From assembly GCF_030160075.1 (NCBI RefSeq), contig NZ_BSNQ01000009.1, positions 616,295 through 680,294 of the forward strand: DNA of 64,000 nucleotides. The letters run 5' to 3'. Numbering within the stretch: position 1 is the stretch's first letter; the number at the start of each line of letters is the position of its first letter. The translations under genes and the position numbers were made by a program. Below are positions 34,390 through 44,378 of this stretch, in pieces. The notes beneath the pieces were generated by a model, which had not been told where the DNA came from, did no database searches, and was given only the letters and a program-made list of their open reading frames with translations. Origin of the DNA: Dyella lipolytica. GTDB taxonomy: Bacteria > Pseudomonadota > Gammaproteobacteria > Xanthomonadales > Rhodanobacteraceae.

Positions 34390-35796
34390 TCATGAGGATA
34401 TGGTGGCATCCACGGTTGTCGGCGCAACAGGGCCAAACGTCCCGGGTTGGTGTCGGTGAGAGCTCCGCCAGAAACGCACGAACAACAGCAAAGCGGCCAT
34501 GCTCAATCCGGCGATCAATCCCATCCAGATGCCGCGTGGCCCCAGTCCGATATGGAAGGCCAGCCACCAGCCCACCGGCATACCGATCAACCAATAGGCG
34601 AACAAAGTGATCGCCATCGGCACGCGGGTGTCCTTCAGACCGCGCAAGGCGCCGTTGGACGCCACTTGTATGCCGTCGGAAAACTGAAACAACCCGGCCA
34701 GCAGAAGCAGTTGGGCCGCCAGTGCGATCACAGTTTCGTCATGGGTATAGAGCGACGCGATGGCGCGCGGAAAACCGAGCATCAGGCCGGCCGATACCAT
34801 CTGAGTCAGCAGCGTTAGACCGATGCCGCAAAACCCCGCATAACGCACGCCCGCCGCATCGCCACGACCCACCGCGTTGCCGACCCGCACGGTGATCGCC
34901 ATCGCCAAACCGAGCGGAATCATGAAGAACAGCGATGCTACATTGAGCGCCACCTGGTGGCTGGCAACCGCGTCCTCGCCCATCTTGCCGATCAGCAAGG
35001 CCGCAGCGACAAACAGGCCTGCTTCGGCCAGCAAGGTAATCGCCATTGGCAAGCCGACATGCACCAGCATGCCGATACGCCGGAGTTGCGGCCATTCAAA
35101 GTGATCGAACATACCAAGGCCGCGGTAGTTGCGATGGCAGATCACATAGATCCCGAACGCCAGCATCTCCAGCCACAGGGCGATGGCCGTGGCGATGCCG
35201 CAACCGCGTGCTCCCTGCGGCGGCAGGCCGAGTTTGCCGAACATGAAAACGTAGCCAAGCGGCACCAACAGCACCAGGCCGCCAAAGGCGAAATACATCG
35301 ACGGCCGGGTCAGCGAAAGACCTTCGGACAGACCGCGCAACGCGAAATAGCAGGTCAACGCGGGCGCGCCCCAGCTGATCGCGCGCAGAAATTCGCCGAC
35401 GTCGATATACAGACCGGGCGACACGCCGATGATGCGGATCAGCGGCTCGGCATGCCGCACCGCAAACCACAGCAGTACGCCCATACCCAGCGCCAACCAC
35501 AGGGCCTGACGGAATACCGCGCCCACCTCGTGCCTGCGCCCGGCCCCATCGAGCTGCGATATCGACGGCGGCACCGACATCATCATGCCGATGCCACTGA
35601 CGATCGCCAGCGACCACACACTGGCACCCACCGCTACCGCACCCAGGACATGCGCGCTGACGTGACCGGCCAGCACGGCATCGATCACATTGCTGCCGAC
35701 GGCGGCAAGCTGGGCCAAAATGAGCGGCAGGGCGAGGCGCACCGTGGTGCCGATCTCCCGCGACGCTCTGGCACGGTCGAGATGGGGAAATGTCAT
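34390..35796 (-). CDS. MATE family efflux transporter
   Basis: A 468-residue membrane exporter with twelve predicted helices, arranged as two MatE halves. It starts MTFPHLDRARASREIGTTV and runs through LPLILAQLAAVGSNVIDAVL (helix 1, with the conserved N/D region), GMMMSVPPSISQLDGAGRR, and GLSEGLSLTRPSMYFA; the C-terminal half begins near LPMAITLLAEAGLFVAAAL. This is the NorM/MdtK branch, exporting cationic drugs by Na+ or H+ antiport. The open frame extends upstream to 36237, but those 147 residues oppose the DUF3667 gene and lack transporter character, so the ATG at 35796 is used. No clear Shine-Dalgarno is seen. Confidence 0.9.
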   Translation of the reverse strand: MTFPHLDRARASREIGTTVRLALPLILAQLAAVGSNVIDAVLAGHVSAHVLGAVAVGASVWSLAIVSGIGMMMSVPPSISQLDGAGRRHEVGAVFRQALWLALGMGVLLWFAVRHAEPLIRIIGVSPGLYIDVGEFLRAISWGAPALTCYFALRGLSEGLSLTRPSMYFAFGGLVLLVPLGYVFMFGKLGLPPQGARGCGIATAIALWLEMLAFGIYVICHRNYRGLGMFDHFEWPQLRRIGMLVHVGLPMAITLLAEAGLFVAAALLIGKMGEDAVASHQVALNVASLFFMIPLGLAMAITVRVGNAVGRGDAAGVRYAGFCGIGLTLLTQMVSAGLMLGFPRAIASLYTHDETVIALAAQLLLLAGLFQFSDGIQVASNGALRGLKDTRVPMAITLFAYWLIGMPVGWWLAFHIGLGPRGIWMGLIAGLSMAALLLFVRFWRSSHRHQPGTFGPVAPTTVDATISS

Positions 35797-35886
35797 GGGT
35801 AAACGTACTCCGCGGCTGCCAATTGTACCCGAGCCATCGCAGCCGGGCTGTGCGAAGATCGCGCGCTGGATCGCAGAGGAATCGGC

Positions 35887-37056
35887 ATGAAGGAACTGAC
35901 CTCGTTCGAAGGCGTGCATTGCGCCAACTGCAGTACACCGCTGGAGGGTGAGTATTGCCATCATTGCGGGCAGTCCGTACATAGCGTGCTGCGACCGGTG
36001 CATGGGTTGTTCGAGGAGTTCTTCGAAACCTTTCTGCATATCGACGGGCGCATCCTGCACACCTTGCCGCCGCTGCTGCTCAAGCCCGGTTTTCTCACCC
36101 TGGAATATTTCAGCGGCCGGCGCGTGCGTTACATCGCACCGTTCCGGCTGATGTTCGTGCTGTGCCTGATGTCGTTCTTCGTGATGCACCTCGCCGCCAA
36201 CGTCATCGCCCACCGCATTGAGCAGAAGCATGCGCACGTGGTGCTGCTCGACAACGGCAACGATTTTGCACAGGCGCAGACACCCAAGCAGGTCAACGAT
36301 CTGCTGGAGCGCAAGCTCAGCGGACTCGATGCTGCGCGCCAGCTAGGTAATCCAAATGTCGTGACACAGGTGGATAACGCCGAGCGCAAGCTCCGAGAGC
36401 AGGCGAATGATCGCCTGACCCAACTGGGGGCCGCACCAGCTAACGCTTCCACCGCACCCGGCAAGCCAAGTGGCCTGGCGCAAAACGATGATTCCGATAT
36501 GGATATGCCAGTGCCGCAGGTGCAGATCAGCTGGCTGCCGGATATCGCCAAACAGCGCCTGACCGAACTTTTCCAGGGGATTCGCGACAACATCCAAACC
36601 TACAGACACGGCAGTCCCACCGCCCGCCAAGAAGCCGAGCAACGCATGATCACGGGCGTGTTCGGGGCGCTGCCCGGAACCATGCTGGTGTTGATCCCAG
36701 TGTTCGCCCTGCTGCTCGCCCTCGTCTACCTCTTCAAGCGGCGGCTTTACATGGAGCACCTCATCGTGGCCCTGCACAGCCACGCCTTCCTGTTCCTGAG
36801 TCTGCTGCTGATCTTCCTAGCCGGTATGTTGTCGACTTGGCTCAAGCCCCATGCGGCCTGGGTCGGCTATGCCATGGGGGTCATCCAGGCGCCCCTGATG
36901 ATCTGGATACCGACTTATTTGCTGATCATGCAGAAGCGGATCTACCGGCAGGGCTGGGTGATGACCCTCGTAAAATTCTTTTTTATTGCCTGGTGTTATT
37001 GCTGGCTATTGGGGTACGCCCTGCTCATTGCCGCCGTGCTCGGCATGGCTCATTGA
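35887..37056 (+). CDS. DUF3667 membrane protein with N-terminal zinc ribbon
   Basis: A 389-residue inner-membrane protein. It opens with a short zinc ribbon, CANC near residues 13-16 and CHHC near 24-27, followed by HGLFEEFFETFLHIDGRI and then LLKPGFLTLEYFSGRRVRYI, a DUF3667 signature. Transmembrane helices occur at about 85-103, 265-285, 300-325, 335-350 and 360-388, with a polar loop of about 150 residues between the first and the second. The loop is rich in Gln, Asn and Asp. Its role is unknown. It diverges from the MATE gene, and a 409-base spacer separates it from priA. Confidence 0.85.
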   Translation: MKELTSFEGVHCANCSTPLEGEYCHHCGQSVHSVLRPVHGLFEEFFETFLHIDGRILHTLPPLLLKPGFLTLEYFSGRRVRYIAPFRLMFVLCLMSFFVMHLAANVIAHRIEQKHAHVVLLDNGNDFAQAQTPKQVNDLLERKLSGLDAARQLGNPNVVTQVDNAERKLREQANDRLTQLGAAPANASTAPGKPSGLAQNDDSDMDMPVPQVQISWLPDIAKQRLTELFQGIRDNIQTYRHGSPTARQEAEQRMITGVFGALPGTMLVLIPVFALLLALVYLFKRRLYMEHLIVALHSHAFLFLSLLLIFLAGMLSTWLKPHAAWVGYAMGVIQAPLMIWIPTYLLIMQKRIYRQGWVMTLVKFFFIAWCYCWLLGYALLIAAVLGMAH

Positions 37057-37465
37057 TTGTCACATCTGGGGGCGTAAAAGGCCGGTTTTACACAGCGTCA
37101 AGGGATTGACATACGCAGGTGTCAAGTCGGCGGGTGGAGCTGCAACACTACGGAAGCAATCTTTCAAAACATTGATATACATGACTATTTTTAGCTGGTC
37201 AAAAGTTGAACAGCGTGTCACGAGCGCCGTTCTGACGGGCAATAAGGCACACTCTCCCCGGCGCATCCACAGACTTATCCACAACTCTTGTGGATAAGGG
37301 AAAAACCGTGTGTCGATGAGCCACTTAGCTCCTGTTCCTAGATGACAGAACAGCAATCGCTGCCAAGCATCCAGCGCAACATCCTTCGCGGGTTTTTGTC
37401 GGGGTCGATAACCGCTCGCGATACACTCGAACCGGTATCGGGTCACAGAGCCTGTCCTCATCGCC
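37057..37465. other. 409-base spacer upstream of priA
   Basis: No gene is supported here. The region includes an inverted repeat TTGACA (37106-37111) and TGTCAA (37120-37125), an AT-rich stretch with a run GATATACATGACTATTTTTA near 37170-37195, and the DnaA boxes at 37275-37297. The TTGACA could be a -35 element for a short transcript towards priA, but I see no convincing -10 at 17 bases. A Rho-independent terminator for the DUF3667 gene is not obvious. Confidence 0.5.
37275..37297. promoter_or_regulatory. inverted pair of DnaA boxes upstream of priA
   Basis: TTATCCACA occurs at 37275-37283 and its exact reverse complement TGTGGATAA at 37289-37297, separated by ACTCT. Each is a perfect match to the DnaA-box consensus TTATNCACA. 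A degenerate third copy (GCATCCACA, 37263-37271) precedes them in the same orientation as the first. They stand about 170 bases before the priA start. Such a site may make priA respond to DnaA-ATP, or serve as a titration site. The two boxes also form a hairpin with a 9-bp stem in RNA, so a role in transcript structure is an alternative. Confidence 0.65.
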
Positions 37466-39640
37466 ATGTCATCCGTTCTTCGCGTCGCACTCCCGGTACC
37501 TCTTCCCACACTGTTCGACTATCTGCCGCCCACCACCGGTGAGGCCAAGGCCGGTAGCCGGGTGCTGGTGCCCTTCGGACGCAGCAAGGCCGTGGGTGTG
37601 GTGGTCGAAACCGACGTACCGACGAATGTGGGCAGCACGCGGCTCAAGCGCGCGCTGCGCGTGCTGGATGAGACGCCGTTGCTCGACGCCGAACTGATGC
37701 AGACATTGGCCTGGGCCGCCGACTACTGGCTCGGTGCACCGGGCGAGGCGTATGCAAACGCCCTGCCGCTGCTATTGCGCGAAGACAAACCCTTGCCGGA
37801 AACCGGCGAACCGATCTGGCAGCTAACCACCGCCGGTCGCAGTGCGCTGGATGCCGGCAGTCGGCGCGGCGGCAGTCGCGCACTGTTGCAAGCGTTATCG
37901 ACCCGTCCTTTGTCGGCGGCCGAACTGGACGCCTTGATCACCGATTGGCGAGCCGCAGCGCGCCGATTGATCGAGGCCGGCCTGATCGAACGCGGCGAAC
38001 AAACGCCCTCGCCCGCATCCGCCCCGTCGTTTACGGCGCCCGTGCTGCACACTGAGCAGAAAGCGGCGGTCGACGCCGTGACTGAGTCATTCGGCCGCTT
38101 TCAACCGTTCCTGCTCGACGGCATCACTGGCAGCGGCAAAACCGAGGTATACCTTGCGCTGATCGAACGAACCCTGGCCCAGGGCAAACAGTCACTGTTG
38201 CTGGTACCGGAGATTGGCCTGGCACCGCAAACAGTGCGTCGTCTGCGCGAACGACTTGGCGTGCCCATCGAAGTGCTGCATTCCAACCTCGCCGAAGGCG
38301 AACGCGCTCGTGCGTGGCTGCGCATGCGCTCGGGTGAAGCAAAGGTCGTGCTGGGAACGCGCTCCGCCGTATTCACACCGCTGCCACACGCGGGTCTGAT
38401 CATCGTCGACGAAGAACACGATGGCTCCTACAAACAGCAGGAAGGCTTTCGCTATCACGCCCGCGACCTGGCGCTGGTGCGTGCACGTGCCTTGAATGTG
38501 CCCGTGCTGCTCGGTTCGGCTACACCATCGCTGGAAAGTCTGGCCAATGTCGAGGCGGGTCGTTATCACGCTTTGCATTTGCGCTCGCGCCCAAGCGCCG
38601 CGCATCCGCCGCAGGTGCAGATCGTGGACATGCGCGCCCAGCGGCTGGAGCATGGCCTTTCGCCGGCGCTATTGCATGTCGTCGGCGAAACAGTGGCGCG
38701 TGGCGAGCAGGTACTGGTGTTCCGTAACCGCCGCGGCTATGCGCCTGTTCTGTTTTGTCACGGCTGCGGCTGGCACGCCGAATGTCCACGCTGCGAGCAT
38801 CCGCTGACGCTGCATGCTGCTTGGTGGCGGTTGGTGTGTCACCACTGCGATCAACAGTCGCCCGTGCCGCCTACTTGCCCGGTTTGCGGCAGTACCGAGC
38901 TGAAGCCGCAGGGTCAAGGTACCGAACGACTGGAGGAAGCGCTTACCGCTCATTTCCCGCAGATTCCGGTACTGCGCATCGACCGCGAAACCACCCGACG
39001 CCGCGATGCCTTCGAACAGTTGCTCGACAACTTGCAGACCGATGCACCGGCGATCCTGGTCGGAACGCAGATGTTGGCGAAGGGCCACGATTTGCCAAAC
39101 CTGACCTTGGTCGCCATCGTCGGCGTGGACGAGGGATTGCTCAGCGTGGATTTCCGTGCCGGCGAACGACTCGCACAATTGGTCGTGCAAGTGGCCGGAC
39201 GCGCGGGACGTGCGCGCAAACCGGGGCGCGTACTGTTGCAGACACATCATCCCGATCATCCGCTGCTGCGAGGTTTGCTTGCGCAAGGTTATGCCGCAGC
39301 CGCCAAGGAACTACTGGCCGAACGCCGACAAACGGGATTACCGCCTTATGGCCATCAGGTGCTGCTGCGCTGCGAAGCGCATCAGCGCGCGACCGTAGAT
39401 GCTTTCCTGAGCGAAGCGCGCGCCGCGCTTCCGGATACCGACACCTTGCAGATCGCCGGTCCGATGCCTGCACCGATGCCGCTGCGTGCTGGCCGTCAGC
39501 GCGGACAGCTTCTGATCGAATCCACGACACGCCGTCATCTGCACGCCGCCACGCGTCCGTGGTCGACACAGCTCGCGCAACTACCTAGCGCACGCAAAGT
39601 GCGCTGGTCGCTGGACGTCGATCCGATCGATCTCTATTGA
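37466..39640 (+). CDS. priA: primosomal protein N', replication restart helicase
   Basis: A 724-residue PriA that recognises stalled forks and loads DnaB through PriB/DnaT. The N-terminal 3'-end binding domain spans about 1-105 (LRVALPVPLPTLFDYLP, RVLVPFGRSKAVGVVVE). The helicase core begins with LLDGITGSGKTEVYLALIER (Walker A) and includes VDEEHDGSYKQ (DEEH box). Eight cysteines form two zinc sites: CHGC, CPRC, CHHC and CPVC near residues 430-475. Motif VI region QVAGRAGRARKPGRVLLQT follows. Length is normal (E. coli 732). It is convergent with the RND gene, five bases apart. The DnaA boxes at 37275-37297 may regulate it. Confidence 0.97.
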   Translation: MSSVLRVALPVPLPTLFDYLPPTTGEAKAGSRVLVPFGRSKAVGVVVETDVPTNVGSTRLKRALRVLDETPLLDAELMQTLAWAADYWLGAPGEAYANALPLLLREDKPLPETGEPIWQLTTAGRSALDAGSRRGGSRALLQALSTRPLSAAELDALITDWRAAARRLIEAGLIERGEQTPSPASAPSFTAPVLHTEQKAAVDAVTESFGRFQPFLLDGITGSGKTEVYLALIERTLAQGKQSLLLVPEIGLAPQTVRRLRERLGVPIEVLHSNLAEGERARAWLRMRSGEAKVVLGTRSAVFTPLPHAGLIIVDEEHDGSYKQQEGFRYHARDLALVRARALNVPVLLGSATPSLESLANVEAGRYHALHLRSRPSAAHPPQVQIVDMRAQRLEHGLSPALLHVVGETVARGEQVLVFRNRRGYAPVLFCHGCGWHAECPRCEHPLTLHAAWWRLVCHHCDQQSPVPPTCPVCGSTELKPQGQGTERLEEALTAHFPQIPVLRIDRETTRRRDAFEQLLDNLQTDAPAILVGTQMLAKGHDLPNLTLVAIVGVDEGLLSVDFRAGERLAQLVVQVAGRAGRARKPGRVLLQTHHPDHPLLRGLLAQGYAAAAKELLAERRQTGLPPYGHQVLLRCEAHQRATVDAFLSEARAALPDTDTLQIAGPMPAPMPLRAGRQRGQLLIESTTRRHLHAATRPWSTQLAQLPSARKVRWSLDVDPIDLY

Positions 39641-39645
39641 GATCG

Positions 39646-42600
39646 CTATACCGGATCCACAAGACGTGGAAGCCCTGGTGCAGCATCGAGGTTACCGGCG
39701 TGCTGTTCGCGGCCGTGCACGATGCTAAACACCACCGGCACAAATAGCAGCGTCGCACACGTTGCAAACAGCAGGCCACCGATGACCGCAAGGCCGAGCG
39801 GCGAGTTCTGCTCATGCGCCAACGCCATCGGCAACATGCCGATAATCATCGCCAGCGCGGTCATGCACACCGGGCGGAAACGGGTGAAGCCAGCTTCCAG
39901 CGCTGCTTTCATCGCATCGCCGTGCTCGGCCAGTCGTTCGCGCGCAAAGCTCACCACCAGGATCGAGTTGGCCGTCGCCACGCCCATGCACATGATCGCG
40001 CCGGTCAACGCGGGCACCGACAACGTGGTGTGCGTGATGAACAACATCCACACGATGCCGGCAAGCGCAGCCGGCAAGGCCGTGATGATCACGAATGGAT
40101 CCAACCACGATTGGAAGTTCACCACGATCAACATGTAGATCAGCACCACCGCACCCAGCAAGCCGAACAGCAAGCCGGAGAACGCCGTATTCATCGCCGT
40201 GACCTGGCCAAGCAATCGCACTACCGAACCTTTCGGCCGATCCTTGGCAGCTGCACTTAGAACCTTCTGGATATCGCTCGATACCGCACCGAGATCGCGC
40301 CCCTGTACGGCAGCGTAAACATCGAACGAGGGGGCGATATCGTAATGCGATATCACCGCGGGACTCGCCGTGCGGTTGATCGATGCCAGTGCGCCGAGAA
40401 TCTGTCTGGCACCGGCGGTCGATGAGGTAATCGGCAGACTCTGCAACGCCGCAAGCGTGTCCATGCGATATTGCGGGGTCTGTGCCACCACGGCATACGA
40501 CACACCATTGTCCCGATTCAACCAGAACGTAGGTGCTACCTGCAGACTACCGGCCAGCGAAGCCACCATGCTGTTGGTGACATCATGCTCGGTAATGCCT
40601 AACGCATCTGCACGTACACGATCGACATCCACGTTCAACTGCGGTGCGCCGGTCGACTGCTGCAAGCGGACATCGGCGATGCCGGGGATCTTGCGCATCT
40701 GGCGCAAAAGCTCAATGGCGTAGGCCTGATTGGCCGCATTGTTGCGACCGGAGACTTTGACATCCAGAGGTGCCGGCGCACCGAAATTGAGAATCTGACT
40801 GCTCATGTCGGCGGGCAGGAAAGCGAAGCTAGTGCCGGGAAATTCGCGCGGCAATGCGGCGCGCAAGTCTTTGACATAGACATCGCTAGGGCCGTGCCCT
40901 TCCTTGAGAAGCACCTGAATGTCGCCATCTTGCGGCCCGATCGTGCCGCTGTTGTTGTAGACCATGTTGGTGCCGCTAAGCGGCAAACCGATATTGTCGA
41001 TGATGCCATCCAGCTGATCGGGCGGAATGATGCGGCGAATCGCATTCTCGATATGGTCGAACTGGGCCGCCGTATCTTCGATACGAGTACCTACCGGAGC
41101 GCGCACATGGATCGCTATCGCGCCCGCATCCGTGCTCGGGAAAAAGTCGCGCCCCAGGAACGGTACCAGCGCGAACGATACGATCACCGTCACAAGAAAG
41201 CCGATCACAAATGGCCGTCTCGTCGCCAGCGCTAACGATAGTGTGCCGTAATAGGTGTCGCGGACTTTGGTGAAACGGTGTTCGAAGCCTTGTTGGAATG
41301 CCACCAGCGCCATCCGCAACCGACCACGCTTCATAGCGGGATGCTGATCACCCTCGTGATGATTGATATACGCATCTTCCGGGTGATCGCCCAGGCCGCT
41401 TTCGACCATATGCGGCTTGAGCAGATACATCGCCATTGTCGGCACCAACGTGCGCGACAGTACAAACGACGAAGCCATGGCGAAAATGACCGCCAGCGCC
41501 ATCGGCCGGAACAGAAAGCCCGCGATGCCGTCGAGCATGAACATCGGTACGAACACGATGCAGATGCACAGCAGCGACACGAAAGCCGGCGTCACAATCT
41601 GCTTGGCACCATCCATGATGGCCGTGTGTACGTCCTTGCCCTGCTCCAAGTGCCAATTGATGTTCTCGATCGTTACCGTGGCGTCGTCCACCAGAATGCC
41701 GACCGCCAGCGCCAAGCCGCCCAGCGTCATCACGTTCAAGGTCTGCCCGAACGCCGCGAGCAGCGCGATCGCCGACAACACCGCCAACGGAATCGAGACG
41801 GCAATAATCACTGTCGATCGCCAACTACCCAGGAAGACCAGGATCATCACCGAGGTCAGCATCGCCGCGATGATGCCCTCGCGCGCTACCGACGCGATGG
41901 CGCTGCGCACGAATATCGACTGATCGCCCAATAGCTTCATCTTCAAGGACGGTGGCAGCGTTTCCTCCGCCAGCGGCAGCAGCTTCTTGATACCGGCCAC
42001 CACGGCCAACGTCGATGCGTTGCCGCCCTTGAGCGCCGGCATCAGTACGGCGCGGCGACCATCCACACGAACCACGTTGTTTTGCGGCGGGGAGCCGTCG
42101 CGCACGTGCGCGACCTGCCCAATGGTGATGGTCGCGCCGTCCACCGTCTTGATCGGCAGGTTGTTGAGTTCGTCGATCGCGGTAGGACTGTCGTTGAGCT
42201 CGACTGTGTATTCGTCATGGCCGATCTTCATGGTACCGACCGGTACGATCTGGTTCTGCGCCGCCAGCGCGTTACCGACGTCTTGCGCCGACAGACCTTT
42301 GGCCGCCAGCGCTTGCGGATCGAGATCGAGCATGATCTGTCGTTGCTTGCCACCGTACGGCGTAGGAATGGCGATGCCCGGTACCGACACCAGCATCGGC
42401 CGCAGGAAATTTTGCGCAAGGTCGCGGATCTTCTCTTCGGACAATTGCGTGCTCGACAAGGCCATCTGCAAGATCGGCACCGTGGAGGCGTTGTAGTTGA
42501 TGATTTGCGGCGGCGTGATGCCCGGCGGCATCTGTTTGAGTACCGTCTGCGAGATCGAGGTGACCTGCGCGGTGGCCGTGCGAATATCCACGCCCGGCTG

Positions 42601-42891
42601 GAAAAAGATCTTCACCACGCCGATGCCAGGCAACGACTGCGATTCGATGTGCTCGATATCCGTTACCGTCGAAGTGAGCTGACGCTCGTAGTAGTAGATC
42701 ACCCGTCCAGACATCGCACTGGGCGACAAGCCGTTGTATGTCCACACCACGCTGATCACCGGTATACCGATGTTCGGGAAGATGTCGGTCGGTGTGCGCA
42801 GCGCGGCCAATGGCCCCACGATCAGGATAAACAGCGCAAGGACGACAAAGGTGTAAGGGCGCGCGAGCGCGATGCGGACAAGACCCAACAT
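39646..42891 (-). CDS. RND efflux transporter permease subunit
   Basis: A 1081-residue inner-membrane proton-driven pump with the RND layout: helix 1 at about 10-30, a large periplasmic loop, helices 2-6, then a second loop and helices 8-12. Helix 4 carries GLALAVGILVDDATVTIENI with the Asp-Asp proton relay. N-terminal text PTDIFPNIGIPVISVVW and the porter-domain motif YYYERQLTSTVTDIEHIES are typical of the heavy-substrate or hydrophobe type. I could not tell whether it moves drugs, solvents or another substrate. It is third in a set transcribed adaptor - outer-membrane factor - permease, and its start follows the previous stop by five bases. Confidence 0.93.
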   Translation of the reverse strand: MLGLVRIALARPYTFVVLALFILIVGPLAALRTPTDIFPNIGIPVISVVWTYNGLSPSAMSGRVIYYYERQLTSTVTDIEHIESQSLPGIGVVKIFFQPGVDIRTATAQVTSISQTVLKQMPPGITPPQIINYNASTVPILQMALSSTQLSEEKIRDLAQNFLRPMLVSVPGIAIPTPYGGKQRQIMLDLDPQALAAKGLSAQDVGNALAAQNQIVPVGTMKIGHDEYTVELNDSPTAIDELNNLPIKTVDGATITIGQVAHVRDGSPPQNNVVRVDGRRAVLMPALKGGNASTLAVVAGIKKLLPLAEETLPPSLKMKLLGDQSIFVRSAIASVAREGIIAAMLTSVMILVFLGSWRSTVIIAVSIPLAVLSAIALLAAFGQTLNVMTLGGLALAVGILVDDATVTIENINWHLEQGKDVHTAIMDGAKQIVTPAFVSLLCICIVFVPMFMLDGIAGFLFRPMALAVIFAMASSFVLSRTLVPTMAMYLLKPHMVESGLGDHPEDAYINHHEGDQHPAMKRGRLRMALVAFQQGFEHRFTKVRDTYYGTLSLALATRRPFVIGFLVTVIVSFALVPFLGRDFFPSTDAGAIAIHVRAPVGTRIEDTAAQFDHIENAIRRIIPPDQLDGIIDNIGLPLSGTNMVYNNSGTIGPQDGDIQVLLKEGHGPSDVYVKDLRAALPREFPGTSFAFLPADMSSQILNFGAPAPLDVKVSGRNNAANQAYAIELLRQMRKIPGIADVRLQQSTGAPQLNVDVDRVRADALGITEHDVTNSMVASLAGSLQVAPTFWLNRDNGVSYAVVAQTPQYRMDTLAALQSLPITSSTAGARQILGALASINRTASPAVISHYDIAPSFDVYAAVQGRDLGAVSSDIQKVLSAAAKDRPKGSVVRLLGQVTAMNTAFSGLLFGLLGAVVLIYMLIVVNFQSWLDPFVIITALPAALAGIVWMLFITHTTLSVPALTGAIMCMGVATANSILVVSFARERLAEHGDAMKAALEAGFTRFRPVCMTALAMIIGMLPMALAHEQNSPLGLAVIGGLLFATCATLLFVPVVFSIVHGREQHAGNLDAAPGLPRLVDPV

Positions 42892-42896
42892 GTTGC

Positions 42897-44378
42897 TTAT
42901 TCCTCTTCGCTTGCGTGGTGCGTCGTGACCTTGGCGGTGTCTGCGGCGTCGATACCTGCCTGCTCGCGAGTCCAGCCGCCGCCCAATGCGCGGATCAGAT
43001 CCACGCTGGCCTGCAATCGACGTGTGCGGATGGTCTGCGCGTCCCGCTCGGCACTCAGCGCCGCGGTCTGTGCGACGACCACGTCCAGATAATTGACGAT
43101 GCCTTCGCGATAACGGTTCGTTGCGATCGACAGCGTCTTCTGCGCCGCCACTACCGCCTGATCTTCCTGCTGCGCTTCGGTACCCAGATCGCGCAGCAGC
43201 ACGAGATCGTCTTCCACCTGACGGAACGCATTCAGCACGGTCTGCCGGTAATCGGCCGATGCGGCCGCAAACTCGGCCTTGGCCTCGCGCAATTGCGCGC
43301 GCCGTAGTCCGGCATCAAAAAGGTTCAATGTGGCCAGCGGCCCCAAAGCCCAGAAGCGGTTACCAACGGAAAGCAGGTTGCCCATCCCAGTGTCCTGGAA
43401 ACCGTAGGCACCCGATAAGCTCAGGTCAGGGAAGAAAGCCGCACGTGCCACGCCGATACCTGCATTGGCTGCGTAGACGCGACGCTCCGCCGACGCGATA
43501 TCGGGACGACGTTCCAGCAAAGTGGAAGGCAGCCCTATCGGCGTTATCGGAGCCTGCAGCTGTTCCTGCAACGGCGCCATGGCAAAGCTGGAAGCAGGCA
43601 CACCCACCAGGCTGGCGATGGCGTGCTCGACCAGCGCACGCTGTGCCTGGATATCGGTCACCTGCGCTTGAGCATCATGCAGCTGCGTCTGCGCGCGCGA
43701 TACATCGAGCCCGGAGGCGACACCGCCAGCGTGGCGGTTCTCCGTCAGCGTGAGCGCACGCGTGTATGCCTTGAGCGCGTCGTCGAGAATGCTTGCCTGG
43801 ATGTCGTAGCCGCGCAGGCGCACGTAGTTGTCGGCCAGTTGTGCCTCGAGGCTCAGCTTTGCAGCGGCGAGATCCGCTTGTGCTGCTTGCGCCAACGCGT
43901 GGCCCTGGCTCACTTCGTTGCGGATGCGTCCCCACAGATCGAGATCGACATCCGCTTCGACGCCAATGGTGTCGCTGTCGTATTCATTTGGCTGATTGCT
44001 ACCGCGCAGGGGACGGTTATTCGATTGGCGTGCGCGGATCGGACTGGCTATAGCACCGATATGCGGAAACAATCCCGCATTGAGTTGGCTTTCGAAGGCG
44101 CGAGCGGTGTCGTAGCGCGCGAGCGCTGCCGCAAGACTGGGGTTGTCGGCATCGAGCTTGGATTCAAGCTGGTCCAACGTGCTGTCGCCGTACACGGACC
44201 ACCACGCACCACGCGACTGCTGGTCCGACGGCTCCGCCGCTTTCCATGCGGTGCCGGCCTCTTTGTAGCTCGCCGGCATCGGCGGCAGAGTCGGCGTGCG
44301 ATAGGTCGGCGCCAGCGAGCAACCGCCCAGCAGGACGGCCGCGGCCGCAGCCGCCAACAGGCGATTAGCGTGTCGCAT
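42897..44378 (-). CDS. RND outer-membrane factor, NodT/TolC-type lipoprotein
   Basis: A 493-residue outer-membrane channel protein. A lipobox AAAVLLGGC followed by SLAPTYRTP gives a lipid-anchored N-terminus. The alpha-hairpins are visible as DLDLWGRIRNEVSQG and RYDTARAFESQLNAG in repeat 1, with the paired repeat DLSLSGAYGFQDTGMGNLLS and QAVVAAQKTLSIATNRYREG in the second half. These are the two OEP repeats of NodT/TolC proteins. The start at 44378 overlaps the adaptor gene by 14 bases; a longer frame adds 18 basic residues before the signal sequence. It should form the exit duct for the adjacent pump. Confidence 0.93.
   Translation of the reverse strand: MRHANRLLAAAAAAVLLGGCSLAPTYRTPTLPPMPASYKEAGTAWKAAEPSDQQSRGAWWSVYGDSTLDQLESKLDADNPSLAAALARYDTARAFESQLNAGLFPHIGAIASPIRARQSNNRPLRGSNQPNEYDSDTIGVEADVDLDLWGRIRNEVSQGHALAQAAQADLAAAKLSLEAQLADNYVRLRGYDIQASILDDALKAYTRALTLTENRHAGGVASGLDVSRAQTQLHDAQAQVTDIQAQRALVEHAIASLVGVPASSFAMAPLQEQLQAPITPIGLPSTLLERRPDIASAERRVYAANAGIGVARAAFFPDLSLSGAYGFQDTGMGNLLSVGNRFWALGPLATLNLFDAGLRRAQLREAKAEFAAASADYRQTVLNAFRQVEDDLVLLRDLGTEAQQEDQAVVAAQKTLSIATNRYREGIVNYLDVVVAQTAALSAERDAQTIRTRRLQASVDLIRALGGGWTREQAGIDAADTAKVTTHHASEEE

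Noticed and set aside
35797-36237. N-terminal extension of the MATE frame
   Set aside because: It would add 147 polar residues overlapping the divergent DUF3667 gene; transporter text starts at 35796.
37057-37465. Possible replication origin
   Set aside because: There are two or three DnaA boxes only, no dnaA, dnaN, gyrB, rnpA or gidA nearby, and no clear AT-rich unwinding element beside the boxes.
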